Shown here one piece after another: positions 24,348 to 34,181 of a DNA stretch of 64,000 nucleotides. The notes below the pieces were generated by a model. That model made no database searches. It was not told the DNA's origin and worked only from the letters and a program-made list of their open reading frames with translations. Origin of the DNA: Paludibacter sp. UBA6032 (GTDB taxonomy: Bacteria > Bacteroidota > Bacteroidia > Bacteroidales > Paludibacteraceae). The position numbers and the translations under genes are program-made. Numbering within the stretch: the first letter of the stretch is position 1; each line of letters begins with the position of its first letter. The DNA lies in NCBI GenBank assembly GCA_002427885.1, contig DIZI01000017.1, forward strand, positions 2,088 through 66,087. The letters are read 5' to 3'.

Positions 24348-25106
24348 TTAACCGTATTGTTGTTTTACCGGCCGGTTATGCAATCCGCATTCCTTATGTT
24401 CAGGTTCTTCCCACCACCATCGGCCCGCACGTAAATCTTCACCGGGTTTAATTGCCCGCGTACATGGTTGACATCCGATACTAGGAAATCCCTTGTCGTG
24501 CAGTTCGTTATAAGGAACATTATTGGTTTTAATATAATCCCAGACATCTTTTTCGAGCCAGCGAACTAACGGATTAATTTTGATAATACCGTTTGCCTCA
24601 TCCCATTCCACTTCTTTTACACCAAGTCGGGTTACTGATTGTTCCTGCCGAAGTCCGCAAATCCAGACTTCCAATCCTTCGAAAGCCCGTTTGAGCGATT
24701 CCAGTTTCCGAACCTGACAACATTGCTTTCGCTTGTCAATGCTATCGTAAAACAGGTTGAGTCCATTCGTTTTCACCATTTCTTCCACCTGATTATGATC
24801 CGGAAAAAACACTTCGATACTTATCCCATACTTTTTATTGGTACTGTCAATCAGCGAATATGTTTCCGGAAAAAGCCGCCCCGTATCCAGTGTGAAAATG
24901 CGTGTTTGTTTATCAATTTTCGCTACAAGGTCAGTCAATACCTGATCTTCAATGCTCAGACTCGACGAAAGAGCAATTTTTCCTTTATATTCTTTTAGAA
25001 AATAACTTAGGATTTCTTCCGGTGATTTTCCTTCAAACTGGTCGATTAGACCCCCAACCCCTGAAGGGGAGCTGAAGTTAGTTTCGTTTTGTTTTTTATC
25101 ACTCAT
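24348..25106 (-). CDS. cysH: Adenylyl-sulfate (APS) reductase, thioredoxin-type
   Basis: A 252-residue enzyme that reduces adenylyl sulfate to sulfite and AMP. The presence of Cys129-Cys130 (KQCCQVRK) and Cys212-x-x-Cys215 (GCQPCTR) gives the 4Fe-4S ligand set found in APS reductases and absent from most PAPS reductases. The redox-active Cys240 is in KECGLH. The ATP-pyrophosphatase-like strand ALSSSLSIEDQVL (45-57) is in place. That no APS kinase lies in this cluster agrees with APS as substrate. Residues of about 12-20 (SSPSGVGGL) are encoded by an intergenic-type palindromic repeat, which appears to have entered the gene's 5' end. Confidence 0.92.
   Translation of the reverse strand: MSDKKQNETNFSSPSGVGGLIDQFEGKSPEEILSYFLKEYKGKIALSSSLSIEDQVLTDLVAKIDKQTRIFTLDTGRLFPETYSLIDSTNKKYGISIEVFFPDHNQVEEMVKTNGLNLFYDSIDKRKQCCQVRKLESLKRAFEGLEVWICGLRQEQSVTRLGVKEVEWDEANGIIKINPLVRWLEKDVWDYIKTNNVPYNELHDKGFPSIGCQPCTRAIKPGEDLRAGRWWWEEPEHKECGLHNRPVKQQYG
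25049..25071. repeat. GC-rich repeat inside the cysH 5' end
   Basis: gaccccc then aacccctgaaggggag on the plus strand. An inverted copy lies at 25137-25159 on the other side of the cysH start, differing at two positions. Confidence 0.75.
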
Positions 25107-25136
25107 AATATTTTATAAATATCAATACTTATATTC

Positions 25137-25159
25137 CTCCCCTTTAGGGGTCGGGGGTC
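25137..25159. repeat. Inverted copy of the GC-rich repeat between cysN and cysH
   Basis: ctcccctttaggggtcgg then gggtc, which is the reverse complement of the copy at 25049-25071 with two changes. It ends 3 bp from the cysN stop codon. Confidence 0.75.
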
Positions 25160-25162
25160 GTC

Positions 25163-26467
25163 TTAGATGGTAAATGTTTCGTCTTCCAGATTATGAACGA
25201 TCATTCCTGCGCCAACAGTTTCGAACGTATTTTCGTCAATAATCACCAAACTTCCTGTAATCCTGTTTTCACTGTACGAATCATATTTCAGTGGCTTCAG
25301 TGTTTTGATGGAAATATGTGCAATATCATTCATCTTCACTGTTTTGTCATCTAATATATTTTCCAGCGTATTTATATTCACTTTAAAATGAACATCTTTG
25401 ATAATCGCCCGTGTTTCTTCTGTGGCATGCCGGATAATGTATTTTCCACCTTCATTCAGTGGCCGGTGGTTGAGCCAGCAGACTAAAAGCGATATATTGG
25501 CACTCACGGTTGGTTTCTGTTCCGATTCATTTACAATAATATCACCACGACTAATATCAACATTATCGGCAAGCCGGATAGAAACCGATTGCGGCGCAAA
25601 AGCTACTTCGAGCGATTTAGTGCCCTCATCGATGGCTGTAATAATTGATTCTGTTTTAGAAGGAAGAATCGTAACCTTATCCCCAACTTTGAATCTACCA
25701 CCTGAAATACGACCTGCATATGCACGATAATCATGAAAATCATCGGAATGCGGACGAATAACATATTGCACCGGAAAACGTGCCGGTAGTTTGGTTTCAT
25801 CTTTTCGAACCGGTAAGGTCTCTAGTAAATGCAACAAGGTTTCACCGTTGTACCAGGGTGTTTTATTCGAAGCATCCACCACATTATCTCCATCACGGGC
25901 TGAAATTGGAATAAAAATTACATTTTTCAGTTTAAGAACTTTGGCAATTTCTTCGTATTCAGCTTTAATTTTATTGAAAACATCTTCGGAAAAATCTACC
26001 AAATCCATTTTATTTATCGCCACTACTACATTTGGAATTTGAAGTAGCGATGCAATATACGAGTGACGTTTGCTTTGTTCAATAATTCCATTGCGTGCAT
26101 CGATTAAAATGATGGCAACATCCGCAGTAGAAGCACCGGTAACCATATTCCGCGTATATTCAATGTGACCCGGAGTGTCGGCAATTATAAATTTTCGTTT
26201 GGGTGTAGCAAAATAACGGTAAGCCACATCGATAGTTATCCCCTGTTCGCGTTCGGCACGAAGCCCGTCGGTAAGCAAAGCTAAATTTACTTCTTCACCG
26301 CCGCCTAGGCGTTTACTTGCATCTTTTACTGCCTGCAACTGATCCTCGAAAATGGATTTGCTGTCGTAAAGCAATCGCCCGATCAGTGTACTTTTCCCAT
26401 CATCCACGCTTCCTGCCGTACTGAACCGAAGCAGCTCCATATCTAAATATCCTGTTGTATCTTTCAT
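25163..26467 (-). CDS. cysN: Sulfate adenylyltransferase subunit 1 (GTPase)
   Basis: A 434-residue EF-Tu-like GTPase that drives ATP sulfurylase (sulfate plus ATP to APS) with CysD. The P loop GSVDDGKS is at residues 19-26, followed by EREQGITIDVAYRYF, ADTPGHIEYTRNM and NKMDLVD (the G2-G4 motifs), and then two beta-barrel domains. It ends at MIVHNLEDETFTI with no C-terminal APS kinase (CysC) domain, consistent with an APS reductase route. It lies 101 bp downstream of cysD and 56 bp upstream of cysH. Confidence 0.96.
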   Translation of the reverse strand: MKDTTGYLDMELLRFSTAGSVDDGKSTLIGRLLYDSKSIFEDQLQAVKDASKRLGGGEEVNLALLTDGLRAEREQGITIDVAYRYFATPKRKFIIADTPGHIEYTRNMVTGASTADVAIILIDARNGIIEQSKRHSYIASLLQIPNVVVAINKMDLVDFSEDVFNKIKAEYEEIAKVLKLKNVIFIPISARDGDNVVDASNKTPWYNGETLLHLLETLPVRKDETKLPARFPVQYVIRPHSDDFHDYRAYAGRISGGRFKVGDKVTILPSKTESIITAIDEGTKSLEVAFAPQSVSIRLADNVDISRGDIIVNESEQKPTVSANISLLVCWLNHRPLNEGGKYIIRHATEETRAIIKDVHFKVNINTLENILDDKTVKMNDIAHISIKTLKPLKYDSYSENRITGSLVIIDENTFETVGAGMIVHNLEDETFTI

Positions 26468-26568
26468 AAAAATTAAATTTGAGAATGTATCAATTTGAAG
26501 ATTTGAAAATAATAGAGAAGAAGCTGTGCAATTGATTTTATTTTCAAATTAGCACATCTTCAAATTAT

Positions 26569-27474
26569 TTAAAAATATCCCGCTTTTTTCCGGTCTTCCA
26601 TGGCCGCTTCTGAGCGTTTGTCGTCCGATCGCCCTCCACGTTCCGTGATTCGCGAGCTGGCTATTTCACCTATAATATCTTCCAGAGAATTAGCAGATGA
26701 GAGTGTCAATCCTGTGCAGGTTATATCTCCAATGGTACGACAACGAACATTTTTTAATTCAATCTTTTCAGATTCGCGACGGGGCATTTCAGGCAAAGCA
26801 GCATAAATAATTCCTTCACGTTCAAACACTTCTCGCTTGTGCGTATAATAAAGAGAAGGGAGCGGAATATTTTCCTGCAAAATATATTGCCACACATCCA
26901 TTTCCGTCCAGTTGCTGATGGGGAAAACCCGAAAATGTTCACCCACTTGTTTTTTACCGTTGAAAATATTCCATAGTTCCGGCCGTTGATTTTTCGGATC
27001 CCATTGTCCGAATTCATCCCGATGAGAGAAAAACCGTTCCTTTGCCCGTGCTTTTTCCTCATCCCGGCGTGCTCCGCCAAGTGCTGCATCGAACTTGTGT
27101 ATATCCAGCGTATCCAGCAATGTCACCGTCTGAAGTTTATTCCGACTGGCCGAAAATCCTTTTTCTTCAACGGCTTTTCCTTCGGCAATTGAGTCTTCCA
27201 CCGAACCAATGATCAATTGAGCACCAAGAAGTTTTACCAATTGGTCACGATACGTAATTGTTTCTTCAAAATTATGACCCGTATCGATATGCACAAACGG
27301 AAATGGAATGGCTGCCGGATAAAAAGCTTTATAGGCAAGGTATGCCATAACAATGGAATCCTTACCGCCGGAGAAAAGAAGTGCCGGCTTTTCAAATTGC
27401 GCAGCTACTTCACGCATAATAAAAATGGATTCAGACTCTAATTCTTTGAGATGAGTTAATTTGTAGGTGCTCAT
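26569..27474 (-). CDS. cysD: Sulfate adenylyltransferase subunit 2
   Basis: A 301-residue ATP pyrophosphatase-fold subunit that makes APS together with CysN. The PP-loop SGGKDS is at residues 35-40. VHIDTGHNFEETI, GGARRDEEKARAKER, NWTEMDVWQYI and the C-terminal RITERGGRSDDKRSEAAMED tail are all typical of CysD. The length is standard. It is the first gene of the cysD-cysN-cysH unit, with a TACTTTTG box 78 nt upstream. Confidence 0.96.
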   Translation of the reverse strand: MSTYKLTHLKELESESIFIMREVAAQFEKPALLFSGGKDSIVMAYLAYKAFYPAAIPFPFVHIDTGHNFEETITYRDQLVKLLGAQLIIGSVEDSIAEGKAVEEKGFSASRNKLQTVTLLDTLDIHKFDAALGGARRDEEKARAKERFFSHRDEFGQWDPKNQRPELWNIFNGKKQVGEHFRVFPISNWTEMDVWQYILQENIPLPSLYYTHKREVFEREGIIYAALPEMPRRESEKIELKNVRCRTIGDITCTGLTLSSANSLEDIIGEIASSRITERGGRSDDKRSEAAMEDRKKAGYF

Positions 27475-27818
27475 AAATGTATATGCGATTTAACTATTAT
27501 ACCAAATTGATTCAGATTCATATCAAACCAATTTTTGAAAATATCTGAGCAGCAAAAGTACGCTTAGCAATCACGCAATAAAATACCGCAAGCAATGTAT
27601 TTATATACCTTATACGTGGTAGAAAGTTTAATTTCATGAACAAAATTGTGAATAAACTGCTTTATATACATACTATTCGAATATAGATCTCATTCAGAAA
27701 AAATTCATTTTTATTAAATACATATTTTCCATAATTATCATGAAATTAATTTGATTATTAATTGGAATGAATTTACTTTACACTCTGGTTTGTTTGATTA
27801 CAAATTTAATTTTACATT
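27475..27818. other. Divergent promoter region between cysD and hemA
   Basis: 344 bp of AT-rich DNA without a gene. On the minus strand TACTTTTG at 27553-27560 is a good -7 box for cysD. I see no convincing box for hemA and no structured leader such as a riboswitch. Confidence 0.6.
27553..27560 (-). promoter_or_regulatory. Promoter -7 box of cysDNH
   Basis: TACTTTTG on the minus strand fits TAnnTTTG; ATTGCG upstream may contribute a -33-like TTG. The box is 78 nt before the cysD ATG. Confidence 0.5.
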
Positions 27819-29093
27819 ATGCATTTATTAGTCGTTGGAATTAACTTCAAAACAGCAGATGTAAGCATAAGGGAAAAACTCCATTTTTCTAACGAAGCGA
27901 ATCCGAATGCATTAAGTCTCCTGAATTCATATAAAACAATCAACGGAAGTGTCATTTTATCAACCTGTAACCGGGTTGAAATATATGCTTCTGTTACCGA
28001 TGTAGAAGATGGTGGTGATGAAGTTCTTGATTTTATCAGTTCATTTCATCATATTCCTATTGAATCACTCTTGCCTGTTGTGTATAAAAAAAACTGCCAG
28101 GAAGCTGTTGTTCATTTGTTTAAAGTCTCTTCAAGTCTGGATTCAATGGTACTGGGCGAATATCAAATTCAGGGACAAGTCAGAGATGCTTATTTCAAGG
28201 CTAAAGAGAGCCGGTCGACAAACAGTATGTTGAATAAGGTTTTTCAGACGGCCATACAAATAGGGAAAAAAGTTCGTTCGGAAACAAAAATCGGAGATGG
28301 TTCGGTATCGGTGGCAACATTAGCTGTGGATATGGTAAAACAAATTTTCGAAGACAGAACAAATGTGAATGTTTTGCTGATTGGCGCCGGAAAAATTTCC
28401 AAACTGACCGCAACCTATTTACAACAACAATTTAAGAATTGTAATATAACTATTACCAATCGTTCAGATGCAAGCGAGTTAGCAAAAAGTATTGATGGTA
28501 AAACAATTGAATACTCCCAACGATTTGCAGCCATACTAGAAAACGATATAATCATAGCTTCCACCAGTGCACCAAATTTCATCGTTTGCCGACATGAAGT
28601 AAACATGATGGAAGAAGCATTGCAAGGTAAAACAAGGATTTTTATTGATTTGTCTATTCCCCGAAATATCGATCCTGAGATCAATAAAATTGAAAATTGT
28701 TTTGTTTATTCCATCGATGATATCAATAAAATTATAGATTCCAATCTGGACAAAAGAAATCTGGAAGTTTCCAAAGCCGAAAAAATTATTCAGGACATAT
28801 CGGAGGATTATTTCGATTGGTACTCCAAACAATTCATTATGCCAACCATGATGGAAATTAAAAAGGGAATGGCCGTTTTAAAACAAAACACCCTGGATTT
28901 ACACACATCTTTTACAAAAAAACTGGATCCGATTCAAAAAGAGGAATTAAACAAAGTGCTTGATGCCTACTCGGACAAGATTATTAAAGTAATTATGTCT
29001 AACTTGCGGAAAGCCAGCACAAAAGAAGAAATGATTTCGATATCAAAGACATTAAAAAATTCCTTTAGCATTGACACTCATGAACAAGAGTAG
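27819..29093 (+). CDS. hemA: Glutamyl-tRNA reductase
   Basis: A 424-residue NADPH enzyme that reduces glutamyl-tRNA(Glu) to glutamate-1-semialdehyde, the first committed step of C5 tetrapyrrole synthesis. The catalytic Cys50 is in LSTCNRVEIY; the SSLDSMVLGEYQIQGQ substrate segment and the Rossmann motif LLIGAGKIS follow, then the dimerisation helix. It is the first gene of a nine-gene operon. The 3' end overlaps hemC by 14 bp. Confidence 0.96.
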   Translation: MHLLVVGINFKTADVSIREKLHFSNEANPNALSLLNSYKTINGSVILSTCNRVEIYASVTDVEDGGDEVLDFISSFHHIPIESLLPVVYKKNCQEAVVHLFKVSSSLDSMVLGEYQIQGQVRDAYFKAKESRSTNSMLNKVFQTAIQIGKKVRSETKIGDGSVSVATLAVDMVKQIFEDRTNVNVLLIGAGKISKLTATYLQQQFKNCNITITNRSDASELAKSIDGKTIEYSQRFAAILENDIIIASTSAPNFIVCRHEVNMMEEALQGKTRIFIDLSIPRNIDPEINKIENCFVYSIDDINKIIDSNLDKRNLEVSKAEKIIQDISEDYFDWYSKQFIMPTMMEIKKGMAVLKQNTLDLHTSFTKKLDPIQKEELNKVLDAYSDKIIKVIMSNLRKASTKEEMISISKTLKNSFSIDTHEQE

Positions 29094-30009
29094 AAAATTC
29101 GTTGTAGCTACACGACCAAGCCTCTTAGCCTACACGCAAACACAACAAACCGTTGAATTACTAAAAAAGAAGAATCCGGATTGTGAATTTGAAATCGTAA
29201 AGTTTTCTACCCACGGTGACATTGTAACCGATAAACCACTGACCGCATTCGGTGGAACCGGAGTATTTGTTAAAGAACTTGAGAATGCTATATTACAAGG
29301 TAAAGCTGATTTTGCCGTTCATAGTTTAAAAGATGTACCCGGTATACAACCCGAAGACTTGATACTCGCATCATTTCCAACAAGAGAAGATCCACGCGAT
29401 GTTCTTTTGATTAAAAACGGACTAGGTATCAGCGATCTGGCTGATAATTGCATCATTGGAACCGGAAGTCCACGCCGGATGGTCCAGGTAGCTAAAATGA
29501 AACCAACAGCTGCTTTTACGGATTTAAGGGGAAATGTCGACTCACGGTTAAAAAAACTGGAAGAGGGTCAATACGATGCCATTGTCATTGCTGCTGCCGG
29601 ACTGAAAAGATTGGGAAAACAAATCGATGCAAATGCATTTCTGTCAGTCGACACTTGTATACCTGCCGTCGGTCAGGGTGCCATAGCCATTGAATGCCGA
29701 AAAGACGATGAAGAAACAATTGAATTATTAAGAACCATCAATGATATCGATACCGAAACAGCCATTATTGCTGAAAGAAGTTTTATGAAGACCATTGGTG
29801 GTGGATGCAAATTCCCGCTTGGTGCCTATGCTGTAATTGAAAACAGAAACGTGCACCTATCAGTTATGTTGGGAAATCATCACACTATGCAAGTCATTCG
29901 CCTTTCAGGTAGGGCTCCCATTGCTGATGCTGAAGAATTGGGAAAAAGGCTTGCCGAAGAAATAATCGTTGATGCGACAAAACAAGGAATTGAAATTATT
30001 CGGAATTAA
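29080..30009 (+). CDS. hemC: Hydroxymethylbilane synthase (porphobilinogen deaminase)
   Basis: A 309-residue enzyme that joins four porphobilinogens into hydroxymethylbilane. The dipyrromethane-cofactor Cys is Cys243 in GGGCKFPLGAY. Other signatures are HSLKDVP, GTGSPRR, DLRGNVDSRL and AVGQGAIAIE. The ATG at 29080 is chosen over an in-frame TTG at 29071. Its start overlaps the hemA stop by 14 bp, so the two are translationally coupled. Confidence 0.96.
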   Translation: MNKSRKFVVATRPSLLAYTQTQQTVELLKKKNPDCEFEIVKFSTHGDIVTDKPLTAFGGTGVFVKELENAILQGKADFAVHSLKDVPGIQPEDLILASFPTREDPRDVLLIKNGLGISDLADNCIIGTGSPRRMVQVAKMKPTAAFTDLRGNVDSRLKKLEEGQYDAIVIAAAGLKRLGKQIDANAFLSVDTCIPAVGQGAIAIECRKDDEETIELLRTINDIDTETAIIAERSFMKTIGGGCKFPLGAYAVIENRNVHLSVMLGNHHTMQVIRLSGRAPIADAEELGKRLAEEIIVDATKQGIEIIRN

Positions 30010-30018
30010 GTATTGCTC

Positions 30019-30792
30019 ATGAGTAGTTTATTCAACAAAGTAATCATTTCTACAAGGCCATTGACAAAAAATGATTCGATTAAAAATCAGTTATTTGCAA
30101 AAGGGGCGATTGTATTGGATTTTCCCATGATAAAAATTTGTGCTGCTGATTTGTCGATTGAAATAAAAGACAGCCTTCAACAAATTACTACTTATCAATG
30201 GATTGTGTTCACTAGCAAAAATGGAGTTGACTATTTCTTTCAGTTTTTGAACCGGTTGAATATTAAAACTGATGAGCTTTCGTCAATTAAAATAGCGGTT
30301 GTTGGAAAAATGACTTCGGAAGAAGTCTTGAAAAATAACTGCCGCCCATATTTAATCTCATCCGGCAATACTTCTGCTGATTTATTAAAGGAACTTGCTG
30401 AAAAAATTAAACCATCAGAAAAAGTTTTACTTGCTCTTGGTGAATTGGCTGAAGATACATTTGAGAAAGGATTAGTCAATTCTGGTAAAATTACCCGGAT
30501 AAATGTCTACAAAACAGTACAACCGGATATGATTTCAACAGAAATAATTGAAAGAATAAAGAAAGATAATTACCATATTATTCTTTTCACAAGCCCATCA
30601 GGGGTACAATATTTCAACAAAATTATGAGTGATAACAAGATAATTGTTGATTTCAGAACTGCTTGTATCGGTGTAACAACTGAAAAAGCAATGCTGAAAA
30701 ACAATTGCAAACCTTTATTTGTTTCTCAGAGGTCAAATGGAGAAACGTTTGTCAATGAATTAGAACGATTTTTCAATAACATAAAAAATTAA
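30019..30792 (+). CDS. hemD: Uroporphyrinogen-III synthase
   Basis: A 257-residue two-lobed protein that closes hydroxymethylbilane to uroporphyrinogen III. The family is poorly conserved, but VIISTRPLTKND at the start, WIVFTSKNGVDYFFQFL, IAVVGKMTSEEV, ILFTSPSGVQYF and TACIGVTTEKAM are recognisable. Its place directly after hemC confirms the call. The ATG at 30019 is preferred over the TTG two codons earlier. The product is the branch point to heme and to siroheme. Confidence 0.92.
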   Translation: MSSLFNKVIISTRPLTKNDSIKNQLFAKGAIVLDFPMIKICAADLSIEIKDSLQQITTYQWIVFTSKNGVDYFFQFLNRLNIKTDELSSIKIAVVGKMTSEEVLKNNCRPYLISSGNTSADLLKELAEKIKPSEKVLLALGELAEDTFEKGLVNSGKITRINVYKTVQPDMISTEIIERIKKDNYHIILFTSPSGVQYFNKIMSDNKIIVDFRTACIGVTTEKAMLKNNCKPLFVSQRSNGETFVNELERFFNNIKN

Positions 30793-30795
30793 GAT

Positions 30796-31776
30796 ATGTC
30801 ATTTCCAGTAACAAGACTTCGTCGCTTAAGAAAGAATCCTATTCTCAGGAATATGATTTCAGAAACATCAATCAGTGTTAATGATTTAATTATGCCTTTA
30901 TTTGTTTGCCCGGGTACAAATGTAAACAATCCGATTTCTTCCATGCCCGGAAATTCTCAACTTTCTATTGATTTACTTGTTGAGGAATGTGGCAAATTAT
31001 TAGCAGTAGGTGTAAAATCCGTTTTACTTTTCGGAATTCCTGAAAGCAAAGATGAGACCGGAGAAGTAGCCTGTGGTCACAACAGCATTGTTCAGAAAGC
31101 CATTCGTGCTATCAAAGAACGATTTGGTGACGAAATACTTATTGTTGCTGATGTTTGTAACTGTGAATATACCACGCACGGACATTGCGGTACAATAGTA
31201 GATGGTGATGTTGACAACGACCTTACGCTTGTAACACTGGCCAAACAATCACTGTCACTGGCTCAGGCCGGAGCCGATATTATCGCTCCGAGCGACATGA
31301 TGGACGGACGTGTAAAGAAAATTCGTGAAATACTTGATGAAAATGGTTTTAGCCATACGCCCATAATGGCTTATTCGGCAAAATATGCTTCCGGTTTTTA
31401 CGGACCGTTTCGCGAAGCGGCAGAATCAGCTCCAAAATTTGGTGATCGCCGCAGTTACCAAATGAATCCGGCAAACTCCGACGAAGCCATGCGCGAAATT
31501 GCATTGGACATCGACGAAGGGGCTGATATAGTGATGGTAAAACCGGCCATGAGTTATCTGGATATTATTCGCCGAACTAAAGATACGTTCAATATCCCGA
31601 TTGCAGCCTACAGTGTAAGCGGTGAATTCTCGATGGTGAAAGCTGCCGCCGCCAATGGATGGATTGACGAGGAACGCATCATGATGGAAATTATTACATC
31701 TATTAAAAGAGCCGGTGCCGATATAATTATCACCTATTTTGCAAAAGAAATTGCCGAGGTGTTGAATAGAAAATAA
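30796..31776 (+). CDS. hemB: Delta-aminolevulinic acid dehydratase (porphobilinogen synthase)
   Basis: A 326-residue TIM-barrel enzyme that condenses two 5-aminolevulinates. The zinc-type metal site is present: Cys121, Cys123 and Cys131 in VCNCEYTTHGHCG. The Schiff-base lysines are Lys196 (MAYSAKYASGFYGPFR) and Lys249 (VMVKPAMSYLDI). It starts 3 bp after the hemD stop. Confidence 0.97.
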   Translation: MSFPVTRLRRLRKNPILRNMISETSISVNDLIMPLFVCPGTNVNNPISSMPGNSQLSIDLLVEECGKLLAVGVKSVLLFGIPESKDETGEVACGHNSIVQKAIRAIKERFGDEILIVADVCNCEYTTHGHCGTIVDGDVDNDLTLVTLAKQSLSLAQAGADIIAPSDMMDGRVKKIREILDENGFSHTPIMAYSAKYASGFYGPFREAAESAPKFGDRRSYQMNPANSDEAMREIALDIDEGADIVMVKPAMSYLDIIRRTKDTFNIPIAAYSVSGEFSMVKAAAANGWIDEERIMMEIITSIKRAGADIIITYFAKEIAEVLNRK

Positions 31777-31779
31777 AAG

Positions 31780-33069
31780 ATGAATACCGAAAAAAGTAAA
31801 ATTGCTTTCCAAAAAGCACGCGAGATAATTCCCGGAGGTGTAAATTCTCCTGTCAGAGCTTTCAAAAGTGTAGGCGGACAACCATTGCTAATCAGCAAAG
31901 GTAAGGGCTCAAAAATTACCGATATTGATGGAAATGAATACATAGATTTTATCAGTTCATGGGGACCATTAATTTTGGGTCATGCTTATCCACCTATTGT
32001 TGAAGCAATTCAAAAAGCGGCTGAGCTTGGAACAAGTTACGGTGCTCCGACTTTGCAGGAAACCGAAATGGCAGAACTGATTGTCAGCATGGTTCCATCA
32101 ATTGAAATGGTACGAATGGTAAGTTCGGGCACGGAAGCCACCATGAGTGCCATTCGGCTGGCTCGGGGTGTTACCGGAAGAAATAAAATTCTGAAGTTTG
32201 CAGGCTGTTATCACGGTCATGGCGACAGTTTTTTGATTAAAGCAGGATCGGGTGCATTGACACTTGGTTTGCCCGACAGTCCGGGAGTACCCGAAAGCAT
32301 TGCCAAAGACACACTCACGGCGAATTATAACGATATTGCTTCGGTAGAAAAAGTATTTGCTGAATTTGGAAAAGAAATTGCTGCTATCATTGTTGAACCT
32401 GTTGCTGCCAATATGGGGGTAGTACTTCCCGAAAAAGGATTTTTAGAAGGACTAAGAAGTATTACCGAAAAACATGGTGCATTGTTGATTTTTGATGAAG
32501 TGATAACCGGATTCAGATTGTCACCCGGCGGAGCCCAACAATATTACGGGGTGATGCCCGACATTACCACCCTTGGAAAAATTATAGGCGGAGGTTTGCC
32601 TGTTGGCGCTTATGGCGGGAAAAAATCCATCATGGAGCAGCTCGCACCTGTAGGTCCAATATATCAGGCAGGAACATTATCGGGAAATCCCCTGGCAATG
32701 GCTGCCGGCATAGTAATGCTCAAAACATTGAAAAATAATCCGTCCATTTATACCGAACTCGAACGCAAAGCGGCAAAATTAGAAAAAGGATTGAAAGAAA
32801 ATCTACAAAAAACCGGGACACAAGCAGTGATCAACCGGGTTGGCTCTTTGATGACAGTATTTTTCACGGATTTGGAAAAAATTGAATCATTCGAACAAGT
32901 AATGCAATCAGATCAGGAAAAATATGCGAAGTATTTCAGGTTGGCACTTGAATCGGGTATCTATTTAGCTCCTTCGCAATTCGAAGCTGCCTTTATTTCA
33001 AATGCACACAGCAATGAAGATATTGAAAAAACAATAGAAGCCAGCTTAAAAGCTATGATGATTCTATAA
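31780..33069 (+). CDS. hemL: Glutamate-1-semialdehyde 2,1-aminomutase
   Basis: A 429-residue PLP enzyme that converts glutamate-1-semialdehyde to 5-aminolevulinate. The PLP lysine is Lys267 in TLGKIIGGGLPVGAYGG. IPGGVNSPVRAF near the N-terminus, SSGTEATMSAIRLARG and FDEVITGFR complete the signature. It starts 3 bp after hemB. Confidence 0.97.
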   Translation: MNTEKSKIAFQKAREIIPGGVNSPVRAFKSVGGQPLLISKGKGSKITDIDGNEYIDFISSWGPLILGHAYPPIVEAIQKAAELGTSYGAPTLQETEMAELIVSMVPSIEMVRMVSSGTEATMSAIRLARGVTGRNKILKFAGCYHGHGDSFLIKAGSGALTLGLPDSPGVPESIAKDTLTANYNDIASVEKVFAEFGKEIAAIIVEPVAANMGVVLPEKGFLEGLRSITEKHGALLIFDEVITGFRLSPGGAQQYYGVMPDITTLGKIIGGGLPVGAYGGKKSIMEQLAPVGPIYQAGTLSGNPLAMAAGIVMLKTLKNNPSIYTELERKAAKLEKGLKENLQKTGTQAVINRVGSLMTVFFTDLEKIESFEQVMQSDQEKYAKYFRLALESGIYLAPSQFEAAFISNAHSNEDIEKTIEASLKAMMIL

Positions 33070-33113
33070 ATCAACATAGCCTTTAAAAATTTCATTTTAC
33101 CAATAAAAAGAAT

Positions 33114-34151
33114 ATGTCTAATTCAATATTTACAGATACGCTCAAAGGCATTAAAACAGAAAGACCGCCGGTTTGGTTTATGCGGCAGGCAGGCCGGGTT
33201 CTTCCTTCCTACCTTAAATTACGTGAGAAATACGGCTTTCGAGAGTTAATGTTACAGCCGGAACTTGCGGCTGAAGTAACCTTGCTTCCCGTTAAAGATT
33301 TGGGTGTAGATGCTGCCATTTTGTTTTCGGATATACTTGTTATTCCCGAAGCGTTGGGTATGGATTTAAAATTCACCGATAAAGGACCCATTTTTGAATT
33401 CCCTCTTCGGGATATTCAAAACCAAATTAAGAATCTGAAACCCGACTCATCGAAACTGGAGCATATCTATAAAGCCCTGGATATTATCAAACAGCAAAAA
33501 CCGGAAGATGTAGGGTTGATTGGATTTTGCGGAGCACCATTCACCACTTTTTGTTATATGGTTGAAGGAAACAGTGTTAATCACAATTTCTCCAATGCCA
33601 TTAGATTATTTTACAATAATCCCGAATTATGTGCTCAAATTTTGGAAATAATCACCGAACTTTCCATTGAATATGCCACTACGCAGGCAGAGCATGGAAT
33701 TGATGTTTTCCAATTGTTCGAAACGCATGCCGGTTTGATTCCTTACGATTTGTATATCGAACGGATACTACCTTACGTGAAACGAATTACAAATGCGGTG
33801 AGAAGTAAAAACACGCCTGTAATTTTCTTTCCGAAAGGAATTGGTGCAGGAATATCAGGTGTCAATAAAGATATTGCCGACTTTGTCAGCGTCGACTGGC
33901 AAATGTCAATGAATGATGCCAGAACTTTGGTTGATGGTGAGGTTGGGCTACAAGGCAATCTTGATCCGCGCATATTAGCTATTGACAATAAAATACAATT
34001 AGAAAAAGAACTCGAAAAATATCTTGAATTCGGGAAAATGAACCAAAACTGGATTTTCAATGCAGGACATGGTTTATCGCCTGACAATAAAGTCGAAAAT
34101 GTAAAGTTCGTGGTAGATTGGGTGAAGAAAACTAATTGGAACAGAAACTAA
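33114..34151 (+). CDS. hemE: Uroporphyrinogen decarboxylase
   Basis: A 345-residue barrel enzyme that decarboxylates uroporphyrinogen III to coproporphyrinogen III. The N-terminal PPVWFMRQAGRVLPSY motif with its Arg residues, AAILFSDILVIPEALG, GFCGAPFTTFCYMVEG and FNAGHGLSPD near the end are diagnostic. It is separated from hemL by 44 bp. Confidence 0.97.
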   Translation: MSNSIFTDTLKGIKTERPPVWFMRQAGRVLPSYLKLREKYGFRELMLQPELAAEVTLLPVKDLGVDAAILFSDILVIPEALGMDLKFTDKGPIFEFPLRDIQNQIKNLKPDSSKLEHIYKALDIIKQQKPEDVGLIGFCGAPFTTFCYMVEGNSVNHNFSNAIRLFYNNPELCAQILEIITELSIEYATTQAEHGIDVFQLFETHAGLIPYDLYIERILPYVKRITNAVRSKNTPVIFFPKGIGAGISGVNKDIADFVSVDWQMSMNDARTLVDGEVGLQGNLDPRILAIDNKIQLEKELEKYLEFGKMNQNWIFNAGHGLSPDNKVENVKFVVDWVKKTNWNRN

Positions 34152-34181
34152 ACATTTTGCATTTTTACAAATAATAATTCA

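Noticed and set aside
27475..27818. Riboswitch or T-box leader before cysD or hemA
   Set aside because: No conserved core or suitable stem set is visible in the interval.
31426..31881. 151-codon minus-strand frame across hemB and hemL
   Set aside because: It is antisense to two certain heme genes and has shadow-like composition.
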